Positions 24,438 to 33,147 of a stretch of DNA of 43,256 nt are shown here, one piece after another (positions within the stretch are counted from its first letter, which is position 1; each line of letters starts with the position of its first letter). The position numbers and the translations under genes are program-made. The notes beneath the pieces are model-generated. The model ran no database searches, was not told the origin of the DNA, and saw nothing but the letters and a program-made list of their open reading frames with translations. The stretch comes from Muribaculaceae bacterium Isolate-036 (Harlan) (GTDB taxonomy: Bacteria > Bacteroidota > Bacteroidia > Bacteroidales > Muribaculaceae), in assembly GCA_003833075.1 (NCBI GenBank), contig RIAY01000019.1, forward strand, positions 1 to 43,256, in the 5' to 3' direction.

Positions 24438-26909
24438 ATGCAATTATCCATAAATGAAATTGCCGCCAGGCTCGGCATTCACGCCTTGCCACACGACAGA
24501 GTGATTTCTTCTCTTCTCACAGACTCCCGCTCGCTTGCCAATGCCGCAGGCACATTGTTTTTCGCCATTCCCACTGATGGCAATGACGGTCACAGATATA
24601 TCTCCGAGCTGTATGAGCTTGGCGTGAGGAATTTCGTTGTCAACGCAATTCCTCCGTCGCTTCACGAGAAAAACGATATCAATTGGCTTGTTGTCGGGAA
24701 TACGATCGATGCCCTGCAGAGAATTGCGACGAGAGACAAACACTTCAAAGGACACATTGTCGGCATTACCGGCTCACGTGGCAAAACCACTCTCAAAGAA
24801 TGGATATATCAGCTTATGGAGCCGTTGTCAGACATATCACGCAGTCCCAGAAGCTTCAATTCCCAGATCGGCGTTCCGCTGTCGATGTGGGAGATCGACA
24901 GGGAAACATCTCTGGCTATCATTGAGGCGGGAATATCGAAAAAGGGAGAGATGGAACGTCTCGCCGCTTGCATTCTCCCGGACACAGTAATTGTCACAAA
25001 TATAGGAGATGCGCATGCGGAGGGGTTCTCTTCCAGAATTGAAAAAGCCTCGCAGAAACTGATGCTCGCATCAACGCCCCGGACCAAAACCATTATATAT
25101 TGCAGTGATTATCCTGAAATAGCAGATGCCGTGATGAAATATGCGGACGGACGCAATATTCTCGGATGGTCAAGAAAGGATGAAGATGCCCTGCTATATA
25201 TCGACACTCATATCACCGACAAGGGAGAAATGAGAATAAATTATGTATGGGAGGGAGTTGCAAATTCATTCACCGCGCCTCTTGATACGGAATCGGACAT
25301 AGAGAATGCCGCCAACGCCCTTGCTTTCATGCTATCTCAAGGTATAGAAGCCGATGTTATAGCGGAAAGATTCCATCACCTCCACAAAATCGGAACTCGC
25401 CTAAACGTCACAGAAGGTGTAAACGGATGCTCGATAATCCTCGACTCCTACACATCCGATTTCTCATCTCTTCGCCCGGCTCTTGATTTCATGCGCCGCC
25501 GAAGAATACCGCGTCAGTCTTCAACATTGATACTCAGCGACCTTCACCACGAGACCTCCCCCACCGGTAATCTTTATACCGAAATCGCTGAAATAATCAG
25601 GACTGCAGGAATCAGCAGGTTTATAGGAATAGGCAAGGTTCTCTCCGAACATCGTGAACTGTTCCCTGAAAACGCACTTTTTTTCGAATCAACCGCTTCG
25701 CTGCTCAAAAATCTCTCCACATCCGATTTTCAGGACGAGATAATCCTTCTCAAGGGGTCTCCTGAATTCAGCTTCAAGGATGTGGCTGAAATGCTGGAAA
25801 CCAGAAAACATGAGACGGTGCTTGAGGTCAATCTTGATTCCATTGTGGCAAACTACAATTATTTCCGCAACTCACTTCCTTCCTCTTGCGGCATCGTATG
25901 CATGGTCAAGGCATCCGGATACGGTGCCGGGAGTTATGAGATTGCCAAGACTCTTCAAGACTGCGGAGCCGCATACCTTGCGGTGGCGGTGCTTGACGAG
26001 GGCATTGAGTTGCGCAGGCAGGGAATCACCATGCCCATAATGGTCATGAATCCAAAGGTAGTGAATTACAAATCGATGTTCGCAAACAGGCTGGAACCTG
26101 AAATATATTCTTTCGGAATGCTGAAAGATGTGATAGCGGAGGCTGAGAAAAACGGCATTACGGGATATCCGATACATATCAAACTTGACACCGGTATGCA
26201 CCGCATGGGATTTGTAGAGGATGAACTCCCGGCATTGATGGATATAATCAACTCGACTGACACGGTATATGCCAAATCCACATTCTCTCACCTTGCCACG
26301 GCTGACTGTCCCGACATGGATGATTTCACGGAACTGCAGCTGGAAAGATTCAACAGATATACCGGATATATGCTTGAACGCTCGAAGCAACCTATTCTGA
26401 GACATGTGCTTAACTCCGCTGGCATTCTGCGATATCCGGAACATCATTATGACATGGCACGTCTTGGCATCGGTCTTTATGGAGCCAACACTCTTCCGCC
26501 GGAAATGGAGAAACCTCTTGCGGTGGTCTCGACGCTTCGCACTGTCATCATAGCTATCAGGGAGTATGAACCCGGGGAAACCGTAGGCTACGGACGATGG
26601 GGAAAAATCGAACGGCGTTCAAGAATAGCCACCCTGCCTATAGGATACGCTGACGGGATGAACCGTCATTTCGGCAGAGGCAATATCTCTGTGATGGTCA
26701 ATGGCAAAGAGGCTCCTACAATCGGGAACATATGCATGGACGCATGCATGATAGATGTAACTGGAATTGACTGCGAAGTGGGTGACTCCGTTGAAATTTT
26801 CGGACAAAACTTGCCTGTGCAACGTCTTGCCGACATTCTTGACACCATCCCTTATGAGATACTCACATCTGTGTCTCCTCGCGTTAAACGTGTGTATTTC
26901 CGCGAATAA
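24438..26909 (+). CDS. murF-alr: Bifunctional MurF ligase / alanine racemase
   Basis: An 823-residue fusion of two peptidoglycan-precursor enzymes. The N-terminal part (about 1-455) is UDP-MurNAc-tripeptide--D-Ala-D-Ala ligase, with the ATP-binding loop GITGSRGKTT (109-118, K116). The C-terminal part (about 458-823) is a PLP-dependent alanine racemase with the cofactor lysine K491 (MVKASGYGAG), HIKLDTGMHRMGF, and GYGRWGKIERRSRIATLPIGYADG. The fusion is known in Bacteroidetes and links D-Ala supply to its use. The intermediate enzyme, D-Ala-D-Ala ligase, is not in the window. It stands alone, convergent with xseB. Confidence 0.95.
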   Translation: MQLSINEIAARLGIHALPHDRVISSLLTDSRSLANAAGTLFFAIPTDGNDGHRYISELYELGVRNFVVNAIPPSLHEKNDINWLVVGNTIDALQRIATRDKHFKGHIVGITGSRGKTTLKEWIYQLMEPLSDISRSPRSFNSQIGVPLSMWEIDRETSLAIIEAGISKKGEMERLAACILPDTVIVTNIGDAHAEGFSSRIEKASQKLMLASTPRTKTIIYCSDYPEIADAVMKYADGRNILGWSRKDEDALLYIDTHITDKGEMRINYVWEGVANSFTAPLDTESDIENAANALAFMLSQGIEADVIAERFHHLHKIGTRLNVTEGVNGCSIILDSYTSDFSSLRPALDFMRRRRIPRQSSTLILSDLHHETSPTGNLYTEIAEIIRTAGISRFIGIGKVLSEHRELFPENALFFESTASLLKNLSTSDFQDEIILLKGSPEFSFKDVAEMLETRKHETVLEVNLDSIVANYNYFRNSLPSSCGIVCMVKASGYGAGSYEIAKTLQDCGAAYLAVAVLDEGIELRRQGITMPIMVMNPKVVNYKSMFANRLEPEIYSFGMLKDVIAEAEKNGITGYPIHIKLDTGMHRMGFVEDELPALMDIINSTDTVYAKSTFSHLATADCPDMDDFTELQLERFNRYTGYMLERSKQPILRHVLNSAGILRYPEHHYDMARLGIGLYGANTLPPEMEKPLAVVSTLRTVIIAIREYEPGETVGYGRWGKIERRSRIATLPIGYADGMNRHFGRGNISVMVNGKEAPTIGNICMDACMIDVTGIDCEVGDSVEIFGQNLPVQRLADILDTIPYEILTSVSPRVKRVYFRE

Positions 26910-26970
26910 GACAGCCGGGAGCCTTTCTCAGAGAGGGTTTTCCAAAGGCATGTTTTCCAAGACACACCTA

Positions 26971-27177
26971 TTATTCAGGGAGAGCCTCGCGTAATTCAGC
27001 AAGGCATTTCTCTACCTCTTCATTTGTCTTGAAAAGGCGTTCCTTACAGAACTTCAGCAACTCAAGCGCACGTGTGGTATAATCAGACAACTGATCTATG
27101 TCGCAGGCATCAGATTCCATTTTGCGCACTATTTCTTCAAGTTCGGCGACAGCCCCCTTGTATGTAAGTTCACTCAT
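26971..27177 (-). CDS. xseB: Exodeoxyribonuclease VII small subunit
   Basis: A 68-residue helical protein with the XseB signature near the N-terminus (TYKGAVAELEEIVRKMES) and the later ALELLKFCKERL. With XseA it forms exonuclease VII, which degrades single-stranded DNA from both ends. Small size and helix-rich composition fit the family. It is the last gene of the nnr-DUF4831-xseA-xseB unit, 57 nt after xseA. Confidence 0.93.
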   Translation of the reverse strand: MSELTYKGAVAELEEIVRKMESDACDIDQLSDYTTRALELLKFCKERLFKTNEEVEKCLAELREALPE

Positions 27178-27234
27178 ATCTTTAGTGTATTATAAGAAGT
27201 TTCTGAATATACACGTCTTATCCTGACTGACGCG

Positions 27235-28536
27235 CTATCTTATTGTGGATTCCACAGTGCCGTCGGAGAGACACGTTGTGACTGTGTCACCCTTACGCAA
27301 CTCACCTATGCTTTTTACAGCCTTCCCATTAAGCAAGGTCAGCGAATAACCCCTGTTGATGGTATTCTGAGGACTCAGGACTCTTACCATATTCTCAAGA
27401 TTCTTAAGTTTTGTGGCAGGTTTTTCCGTAAGCTGCATACACGCTTTCTCAAACCGGTATCGGAGCATTCTCATTCTCTCGCTTTCCGAGGAATAACGTC
27501 TTGACAAAGCACGTTCGATTGAATGTCCGATCTCGCCGAGTCGTTTTTCAGAACGCATTATCCGCGTCTGGACTCTTGCCGGGAGTGCGGTCTCGATATT
27601 GGCGATACGATATTTCTCGCCCTTCATGGCATCCGCGCTGTAACGGGCAATCTTCTTTACCCTCTCCACTGTCGCAGTGTAAGCCAGACGCAAAGAATCA
27701 ATGAGCATCGCCGCCACCGCCGTAGGCGTCTTGCACCGCCTACACGCTATCTCGTCAAGGACAGTTCGGTCTCTCTCATGACCGATGCCTACAGCTACAG
27801 GCAGCGGGAAAACCGCTACCGCCTTTGCGACCTCGTACTCATCGAATCCGTTTAGATCGGTAGTCGCTCCACCACCTCTGATAATCACCACGCAGTCCCA
27901 TAAATCAAGATTCCTTCTTATTTGTTCAAGCGCGTTTCTTACACTCTGCGATGTCTTTTCTCCCTGCATCACCGCAGGAAAAAGGTGTGTATAGAATTTG
28001 AAGCCATCAGGATTATTCACCAGCTGGTTAATAAAATCGCCGTATCCGGCAGCACCTTCCGCGGATATCACGGCTACGCGCTGGGGAACAGGCGGGAACC
28101 GAAGACTTCTGTTGCGGTCAAGAAAGCCCTCTTTATGCAGTCTTTCAAGAATCTCCCGCCTTATGCGTTCCATGTCTCCTACCGTGTATGCCGGGTCAAT
28201 ATCACTGATTGTGAAACTCAACCCGTATAGGTTATGATGGTTGGCGGAACCGCGCACCATCACTTTCATGCCTGTGCATATGTCCTTGCCGGTGGCTGCA
28301 TAAAACTTTCCGCGAAGCGTATTGAGTGTATTGTTCCAGATCATGGCGCGCATCTTGGCGCAGGTGTTGCCGATAACATCTTTTTCTATGAGTTCCATAT
28401 AGCAATGACCTCCGGCTACACGCACATCACTGAGTTCCGCGGTAACCCACACACCCTGCAGTTGCGGGTTCTTTCTGACAGTGTTTCCTATCAGTTGCTG
28501 GAGCTGCTGCAGTGTCAGGGCATTATTCTCCGCCAT
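27235..28536 (-). CDS. xseA: Exodeoxyribonuclease VII large subunit
   Basis: A 433-residue catalytic subunit of exonuclease VII. The N-terminal OB fold (about 1-100; LTLQQLQQLIGNTV..GVWVTAELSD) is followed by the nuclease domain with FPPVPQRVAVISAEGAAGYGDF, IIRGGGATTDLNGFDEYEVAKAVA and PVAVGIGHERDRTVLDEIA, then a coiled-coil helical part. I use ATG 28536 rather than the TTG at 28545. It overlaps the DUF4831 stop by 14 nt. Confidence 0.95.
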   Translation of the reverse strand: MAENNALTLQQLQQLIGNTVRKNPQLQGVWVTAELSDVRVAGGHCYMELIEKDVIGNTCAKMRAMIWNNTLNTLRGKFYAATGKDICTGMKVMVRGSANHHNLYGLSFTISDIDPAYTVGDMERIRREILERLHKEGFLDRNRSLRFPPVPQRVAVISAEGAAGYGDFINQLVNNPDGFKFYTHLFPAVMQGEKTSQSVRNALEQIRRNLDLWDCVVIIRGGGATTDLNGFDEYEVAKAVAVFPLPVAVGIGHERDRTVLDEIACRRCKTPTAVAAMLIDSLRLAYTATVERVKKIARYSADAMKGEKYRIANIETALPARVQTRIMRSEKRLGEIGHSIERALSRRYSSESERMRMLRYRFEKACMQLTEKPATKLKNLENMVRVLSPQNTINRGYSLTLLNGKAVKSIGELRKGDTVTTCLSDGTVESTIR

Positions 28537-29611
28537 CCTCGCCAATTTCGGTCAATCCCCCGGTTATTGGGCTGAATGTCGCAAAAGAGCGGTTCTTCTT
28601 CGCGCTGAAAAGCGATGGATTCAAACCGAACCTCACACCGAACTGTGAGAACTCCATCTCCCGCTCATAAAGCGTGGTTCCAAGCGAAGAAACCGATATC
28701 TTCGCCGCGCCGGGTATAGTGTATACAACTGCATCCTTAGGGAGTTTTTTCTCTTCACCTTTGGCATCCACAGGGAGTTCTCCGCGATTAGTTACATTCA
28801 CTGTTATATAAACCGGATCTCCGGAATAATCGTCCGCACCCACAAATCCTGCGAAATCACTCATTCTGAAGAGTATCTGCCGCTCATCATCGCGGGGGGT
28901 GAATGTATATGTCTTTGTTACGGTCTCCACTTCCGTGACTCCGGCAAACGCCGCTGTCATAGCCGCTTCCTGATGAGACAGCGATGTGAGCATAAGCTCG
29001 AGCTGTTTGCCGTCCTGAGGCATCGTCTCCGCAGTGCCACGTGTCAACGCGATCTTTGCTTCGCGTATTTCCATGAGATTCTCGGCGAGCATCTGAGCCT
29101 GCTTCGCGGAACTCTGAGACGCGATGAAATCCTCATTCACATACTGAAGGTATTCGTTTATTCTGACTTTTTCTACTCCGTTTTCTTCCGGTGTATAGGC
29201 AGCAACGGTTGAAGCGGGAGCGGGAACATCACGATTGATTGAGAGCAACATGCCGTTTTCATCAACACATATGTATGTCACAGCTCCGCTTTTCAGCTGC
29301 ATAAGATAGCGATTCTCGGAATCAGCGACTCCATAAGGGGTCACACGGACACCGGTTATTGTCCATGACTCGGAATCCTCCTTTATTACCTTGTCCGTCC
29401 CAATGAATTTCTTTGCATACTGATAATAAGGTCCAGCCTTACTTACCGTTCGCTTAGCCGTCACCTCTATTTCAAGCGTCGTTATGGGTAGTGTGTAGAC
29501 CAGTCCGTATTCATTATGTTTGTCTGCCGTGAGTATTTTGGTCTGCTGGGCACTGGAACCGAATCCGCCAAGCATCACAGCCGCTATTGTCAAAATACCG
29601 TATAATTTCAT
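28523..29611 (-). CDS. DUF4831 family exported protein
   Basis: A 362-residue exported protein with a signal peptide (about 1-21, ending GSSAQ). It resembles the Bacteroidetes family DUF4831, of unknown function; the stretch LVYTLPITTLEIEVTAKRT after the signal, and YYQYAKKFIG, are typical. No lipobox or membrane helix is present, so it is probably periplasmic. It sits between nnr (15 nt upstream) and xseA (overlap). That arrangement is probably just co-transcription, since the neighbours do DNA processing and metabolite repair. Confidence 0.8.
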   Translation of the reverse strand: MKLYGILTIAAVMLGGFGSSAQQTKILTADKHNEYGLVYTLPITTLEIEVTAKRTVSKAGPYYQYAKKFIGTDKVIKEDSESWTITGVRVTPYGVADSENRYLMQLKSGAVTYICVDENGMLLSINRDVPAPASTVAAYTPEENGVEKVRINEYLQYVNEDFIASQSSAKQAQMLAENLMEIREAKIALTRGTAETMPQDGKQLELMLTSLSHQEAAMTAAFAGVTEVETVTKTYTFTPRDDERQILFRMSDFAGFVGADDYSGDPVYITVNVTNRGELPVDAKGEEKKLPKDAVVYTIPGAAKISVSSLGTTLYEREMEFSQFGVRFGLNPSLFSAKKNRSFATFSPITGGLTEIGEDGGE

Positions 29612-29626
29612 ATCTTATATTTTTGC

Positions 29627-31150
29627 TTACACATTCTTATCTATTATCATCCGTATCGCACGTCCCGCATACGCTGCTATATCTCCGGCGGTCATGCCGA
29701 ATTCACCTATCTTTTCCGCAGCTATGTCTCCGGCAAGCCCATGCACGAAGACCCCGATTGTCGCGGCGTGTTCGGGTTTATAGCCCTGCGCGAGAAAAGC
29801 AGCGATGATACCCGTGAGTACATCTCCTGCTCCGGCTGTTGCCATTCCGGGGTTTCCGGTAGGATTTATATACACTCTTCCGGTAGGGCGCACAGTAGCT
29901 GTATAATGCCCCTTGAGAACGATGATTATACCATATTGACGCGCCATCTCTATTGCCGTTTTCAACCGGTCTTCCGAAGAACGTTGCTCTCCGAAGAGGC
30001 GGTCGAATTCACCTATATGCGGAGTGATTATTGTCTTAGCGGGCAAAAGACTCAGCAGCGACGGACGCTTTGAAATACAGTTGAGCGCGTCCGCATCAAG
30101 CACAAGCGGCGACACTCCGCTCTTAAGCAACGCTTCAAGCGCGTCTATAGTCTGACCGTTAGTGCCGATTCCGGGTCCGACAGCAATTGCCTGATGATCG
30201 TGATGAATACGCATATCGGTGATAAAATGTTCGTTGCGGTCGGGTTCGAACATTGCTTCCGGCACAGCCGTCTGAAGAATGGAAATCCCCCCCTTGGGAC
30301 CATGAACAGTCACCAGTCCCGCTCCACTGCGCAGAGTTGACCGGGAACACATCACGGCGGCCCCCATCATTCCAGTGCTGCCGGCAAACAGAAGCGCGGA
30401 TCCATAATCGCGTTTTCCTGTGAACGGGAGACGTTTCTGCAACAACGGCCGTATATTGCGGCTTTCAACAAGCATGTAGTCAGCCGGCAATTCCTTGATT
30501 TTGGTCTCGTCAAGATCTATGTCAAGAAGTTTCCATTCACCCAGCACTGTGTAGTTCTCTTCGAAGAAAAACGACAGGCGCGGCATCTGGAAAGCAAGCG
30601 TAAGGCTGGCATGGATTATATCACGACGGTTGACCTGTGAATTCCATTCACCGAACAATCCAGACGGGAGATCGATCGACACCACATAGGCACCGGATTC
30701 GTTGATATAACGCGTAACCGCGACAAAACCGCCCATCAACGGTTTGTTGAGCCCGGAACCGAAAAGTCCGTCAATCACGACATCCTTGTCACTCAGATAA
30801 GGAGGATTGAATTCGCGTGAGACCTCGGTAAAATCCACACCGTCTATGGTAATAAGCTTCTTCCGCTCTTCATCGCAGTCATGACTGAGTTTTCCCGTAA
30901 CGTTAAAAAGGAACACTTCCACCCTTTTATATCCACGTTCTATAAGCATACGTGCCACGGCGAGGGCATCCCCTCCGTTATTTCCCGGACCTGCCATGAC
31001 AACGAAACGCTGACCTGGCAGAAAGCGGGAATTCAGTTCATCCGCCACAAGCTCGGCAGCGCGCTCCATAAGGTCTATGGAACTGATCTGCTGCGCCTCA
31101 CAGGTGGCACTGTCTAATTCATGGATTGCCCGCGATGTAAATATCTTCAT
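29627..31150 (-). CDS. nnr: Bifunctional NAD(P)H-hydrate epimerase / dehydratase
   Basis: A 507-residue metabolite-repair enzyme that restores hydrated NADH and NADPH. The N-terminal epimerase (about 1-215, YjeF_N) has GPGNNGGDALAVARML and DGLFGSGLNKPL. The C-terminal ADP-dependent dehydratase (about 225-507) has GSTGMMGAAVMCSRSTLRSGAGLVT (opening with GSTGMMGAA), ITPHIGEFDRLFG and NPGMATAGAGDVLTGI, the catalytic and nucleotide site. First gene of a four-gene unit behind a good -7 box. Confidence 0.96.
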   Translation of the reverse strand: MKIFTSRAIHELDSATCEAQQISSIDLMERAAELVADELNSRFLPGQRFVVMAGPGNNGGDALAVARMLIERGYKRVEVFLFNVTGKLSHDCDEERKKLITIDGVDFTEVSREFNPPYLSDKDVVIDGLFGSGLNKPLMGGFVAVTRYINESGAYVVSIDLPSGLFGEWNSQVNRRDIIHASLTLAFQMPRLSFFFEENYTVLGEWKLLDIDLDETKIKELPADYMLVESRNIRPLLQKRLPFTGKRDYGSALLFAGSTGMMGAAVMCSRSTLRSGAGLVTVHGPKGGISILQTAVPEAMFEPDRNEHFITDMRIHHDHQAIAVGPGIGTNGQTIDALEALLKSGVSPLVLDADALNCISKRPSLLSLLPAKTIITPHIGEFDRLFGEQRSSEDRLKTAIEMARQYGIIIVLKGHYTATVRPTGRVYINPTGNPGMATAGAGDVLTGIIAAFLAQGYKPEHAATIGVFVHGLAGDIAAEKIGEFGMTAGDIAAYAGRAIRMIIDKNV

Positions 31151-31188
31151 TTTCTTATCTGCGCTTTATATTCCATCCGTTTAAATTA

Positions 31189-31196
31189 CAAATTTA
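31189..31196 (-). promoter_or_regulatory. -7 element of the nnr operon
   Basis: TAAATTTG on the minus strand (31196-31189). The predicted start is about 30 nt before the nnr ATG. Confidence 0.55.
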
Positions 31197-31230
31197 ACGC
31201 CCAGAAACCAATATTCCAAATGTAATCTAT

Positions 31231-31262
31231 AAAAAAAGTCCGCGCCATCACGGCGCAGACTT
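31231..31262 (-). terminator. Terminator of the fba transcript
   Basis: On the minus strand a stem AAGTC.GCGCC / GGCGC.GACTT (31236-31262, one mismatch, 5-nt loop) is followed by T7. It lies 35 nt past the fba stop. Confidence 0.88.
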
Positions 31263-31296
31263 CACACAAACTATTTATACCTATTGAAGAAAAAAA

Positions 31297-32298
31297 TTAT
31301 TCTGCCTTTCCTTCACTGCCGAGAACGGCAATGATCTTGTGCTTGTAAAGCTTCTCCATCTCATCGCGGGCGGGACCGAGATATTTACGCGGGTCAAACT
31401 CTGCAGGCTTCTCAGCGAATACCTGACGCACGGCTGCTGTCATGGCAAGACGGCTGTCGGAGTCGATATTGATCTTGCATACATCCATCTTGGCTGCCTT
31501 GCGAAGCTCCTCCTCGGGAATACCGATAGCGTTGGGAAGCTTGCCGCCGTTTGAGTTGATGATGTCAACATACTCCTGAGGAACAGAAGATGAACCGTGA
31601 AGAACGATGGGGAATCCCGGAATCTTTGCCTCAACACCCTCAAGAACGTTGAATGCCAACGGCGGGGGAACGAGACGACCGGTTTTCGGGTCACGTGTGC
31701 ACTGTTCGGGTGTGAACTTATAAGCACCGTGAGATGTGCCGATTGAGATGGCGAGACTGTCAACGCCTGTGCGGGTAACGAAGTCTACTACCTCCTCGGG
31801 ATCGGTATAAGTGTGATGGTCTGAGCTTACCTCATCCTCGACACCTGCAAGAACGCCAAGCTCGCCCTCTACTGTCACATCATGCTCATGAGCATATTCG
31901 CAAACTTTCTTTGTGAGTGCCACATTCTCTTCGTAGGGAAGATGGCTGCCGTCGATCATGACAGATGAGAAACCGTTGTCCACACAATCCTTGCAAAGTT
32001 CGAAGCTGTCACCATGGTCAAGGTGAAGAACGATCTGAGGATGCTCCCAACCAAGTGATTTAGCATATTCCACAGCTCCCTGAGCCATATAACGCAACAG
32101 GATAGGATTGGCGTAGTTTCGAGCGCCCTTGGATACCTGAAGGATTACGGGAGATTTGGTGTCGGCAGCTGCCTTGATGATGGCCTGAAGCTGCTCCATG
32201 TTGTTGAAGTTAAACGCGGGGATCGCATATCCGCCGTGAACTGCCTTTGCAAACATCTCTTTGGTGTTTACAAGACCTAAGCTTTTGTAATCTACCAT
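31297..32298 (-). CDS. fba: Class II fructose-bisphosphate aldolase
   Basis: A 333-residue zinc-dependent aldolase of glycolysis and gluconeogenesis. Features: AIPAFNFNNMEQ near the N-terminus, LHLDHGDSFE with D94 and the zinc ligand H95, VEGELGVLAGVED with the second metal-site acidic residues, SLAISIGTSHGAYKF and LHGSSSVP with the phosphate-binding glycine/serine loop. Codon usage looks optimised, as expected for a highly expressed gene. It has its own promoter inside the 3' end of the nitroreductase gene, a leader of about 117 nt, and its own terminator. Confidence 0.96.
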   Translation of the reverse strand: MVDYKSLGLVNTKEMFAKAVHGGYAIPAFNFNNMEQLQAIIKAAADTKSPVILQVSKGARNYANPILLRYMAQGAVEYAKSLGWEHPQIVLHLDHGDSFELCKDCVDNGFSSVMIDGSHLPYEENVALTKKVCEYAHEHDVTVEGELGVLAGVEDEVSSDHHTYTDPEEVVDFVTRTGVDSLAISIGTSHGAYKFTPEQCTRDPKTGRLVPPPLAFNVLEGVEAKIPGFPIVLHGSSSVPQEYVDIINSNGGKLPNAIGIPEEELRKAAKMDVCKINIDSDSRLAMTAAVRQVFAEKPAEFDPRKYLGPARDEMEKLYKHKIIAVLGSEGKAE

Positions 32299-32421
32299 TG
32301 GTTGAATAATATTTAAATATGTATCTTTTCTTTATTCTGAATATCAGGAGCTTGTCAAAATCCAAGACCTGTAGAACCCGATTCTGTCAAATACAGATGA
32401 CCTTGTAAGCCAATTCCGGTG

Positions 32422-32452
32422 CAAATATAGAAATTTTTCTTTATTTAACCAA
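32422..32452 (-). promoter_or_regulatory. Promoter of fba
   Basis: On the minus strand TTGG (32452-32449), 19 nt, then TATATTTG (32429-32422). The -33 box lies inside the last codons of the nitroreductase gene. The leader of about 117 nt is long. Confidence 0.62.
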
Positions 32453-33019
32453 AATTTCTTTAAGTCTCCTTTTCGGAACATGGTGAATTCCATCTTCACT
32501 GCGCCAATATCGGATGTCACCATCTTTCATGTCTTCAATCACCACTTCCTCAGCCGGGACTCCCAATGCAATGACATGACGGGGAACAAGTCCCGGCTCA
32601 AGCGACAGGACTTCGCTTATTTTATTAGCATTGAACGATTTTATGATGCAGGCTCCCAATCCGAGACTGACAGCTCCGAGCGTCAGAGCCTCAAGCTGTA
32701 TGCCGTCATCACACATTGGGTTGTCTGTCAGATTCCGGTCAAGACACTGAACTATGTAGGCGACTGGTCGCTCTCCTTCGGCAGGACCATGCCACTCTGT
32801 AAGATAACCCGCCCATCCGAGCAGCGGAAAAACCTGACCGCACTCGTCTTCCGACAGAACCGTCCTGTATTTCAATGGCTGCATATTACGTCCTGACGCA
32901 CAATAGACACACAGTTCCACAAGTTTTTCAAGTTGGCAGGCATCTATTTTTTTTGATTCATCAAACCTTCTGTACGATCGGTTGCGAATCATCAGTTCCT
33001 TCAGTTCTTTGTATTCCAT
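32441..33019 (-). CDS. Nitroreductase-family flavoprotein
   Basis: A 192-residue FMN-dependent oxidoreductase of the nitroreductase fold. The N-terminus LMIRNRSYRRFDESKKI carries the Arg/Ser residues that hold FMN phosphate, and CVYCASGRNMQPLKYR, GIQLEALTLGAVSLGLGACII and HVIALGVPAEE are typical. The substrate is unknown. ATG 33019 is chosen because the consensus -7 box ends only 3 nt before it. It is followed by fba, which has its own promoter. Confidence 0.88.
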   Translation of the reverse strand: MEYKELKELMIRNRSYRRFDESKKIDACQLEKLVELCVYCASGRNMQPLKYRTVLSEDECGQVFPLLGWAGYLTEWHGPAEGERPVAYIVQCLDRNLTDNPMCDDGIQLEALTLGAVSLGLGACIIKSFNANKISEVLSLEPGLVPRHVIALGVPAEEVVIEDMKDGDIRYWRSEDGIHHVPKRRLKEILVK

Positions 33020-33022
33020 CCT

Positions 33023-33030
33023 CAAATTTA
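33023..33030 (-). promoter_or_regulatory. -7 element abutting the nitroreductase start codon
   Basis: TAAATTTG (33030-33023) is 3 nt upstream of the ATG, which places the expected transcription start at or next to the start codon. Confidence 0.55.
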
Positions 33031-33147
33031 ATACTTTTTCCGGTTGTATGCCTAAATATTCCCCTATTTTTTTATAATTTTACTTTGTAAAGCAAGGAGT
33101 GCCCGAGAGCTTGTTTATACTTTTTACTTAAATTCCAACGCTTGTTT

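Noticed and set aside
26910..26970. Terminator between murF-alr and xseB
   Set aside because: Only a weak stem with wobble pairs and a short T-run is present, not enough to call.
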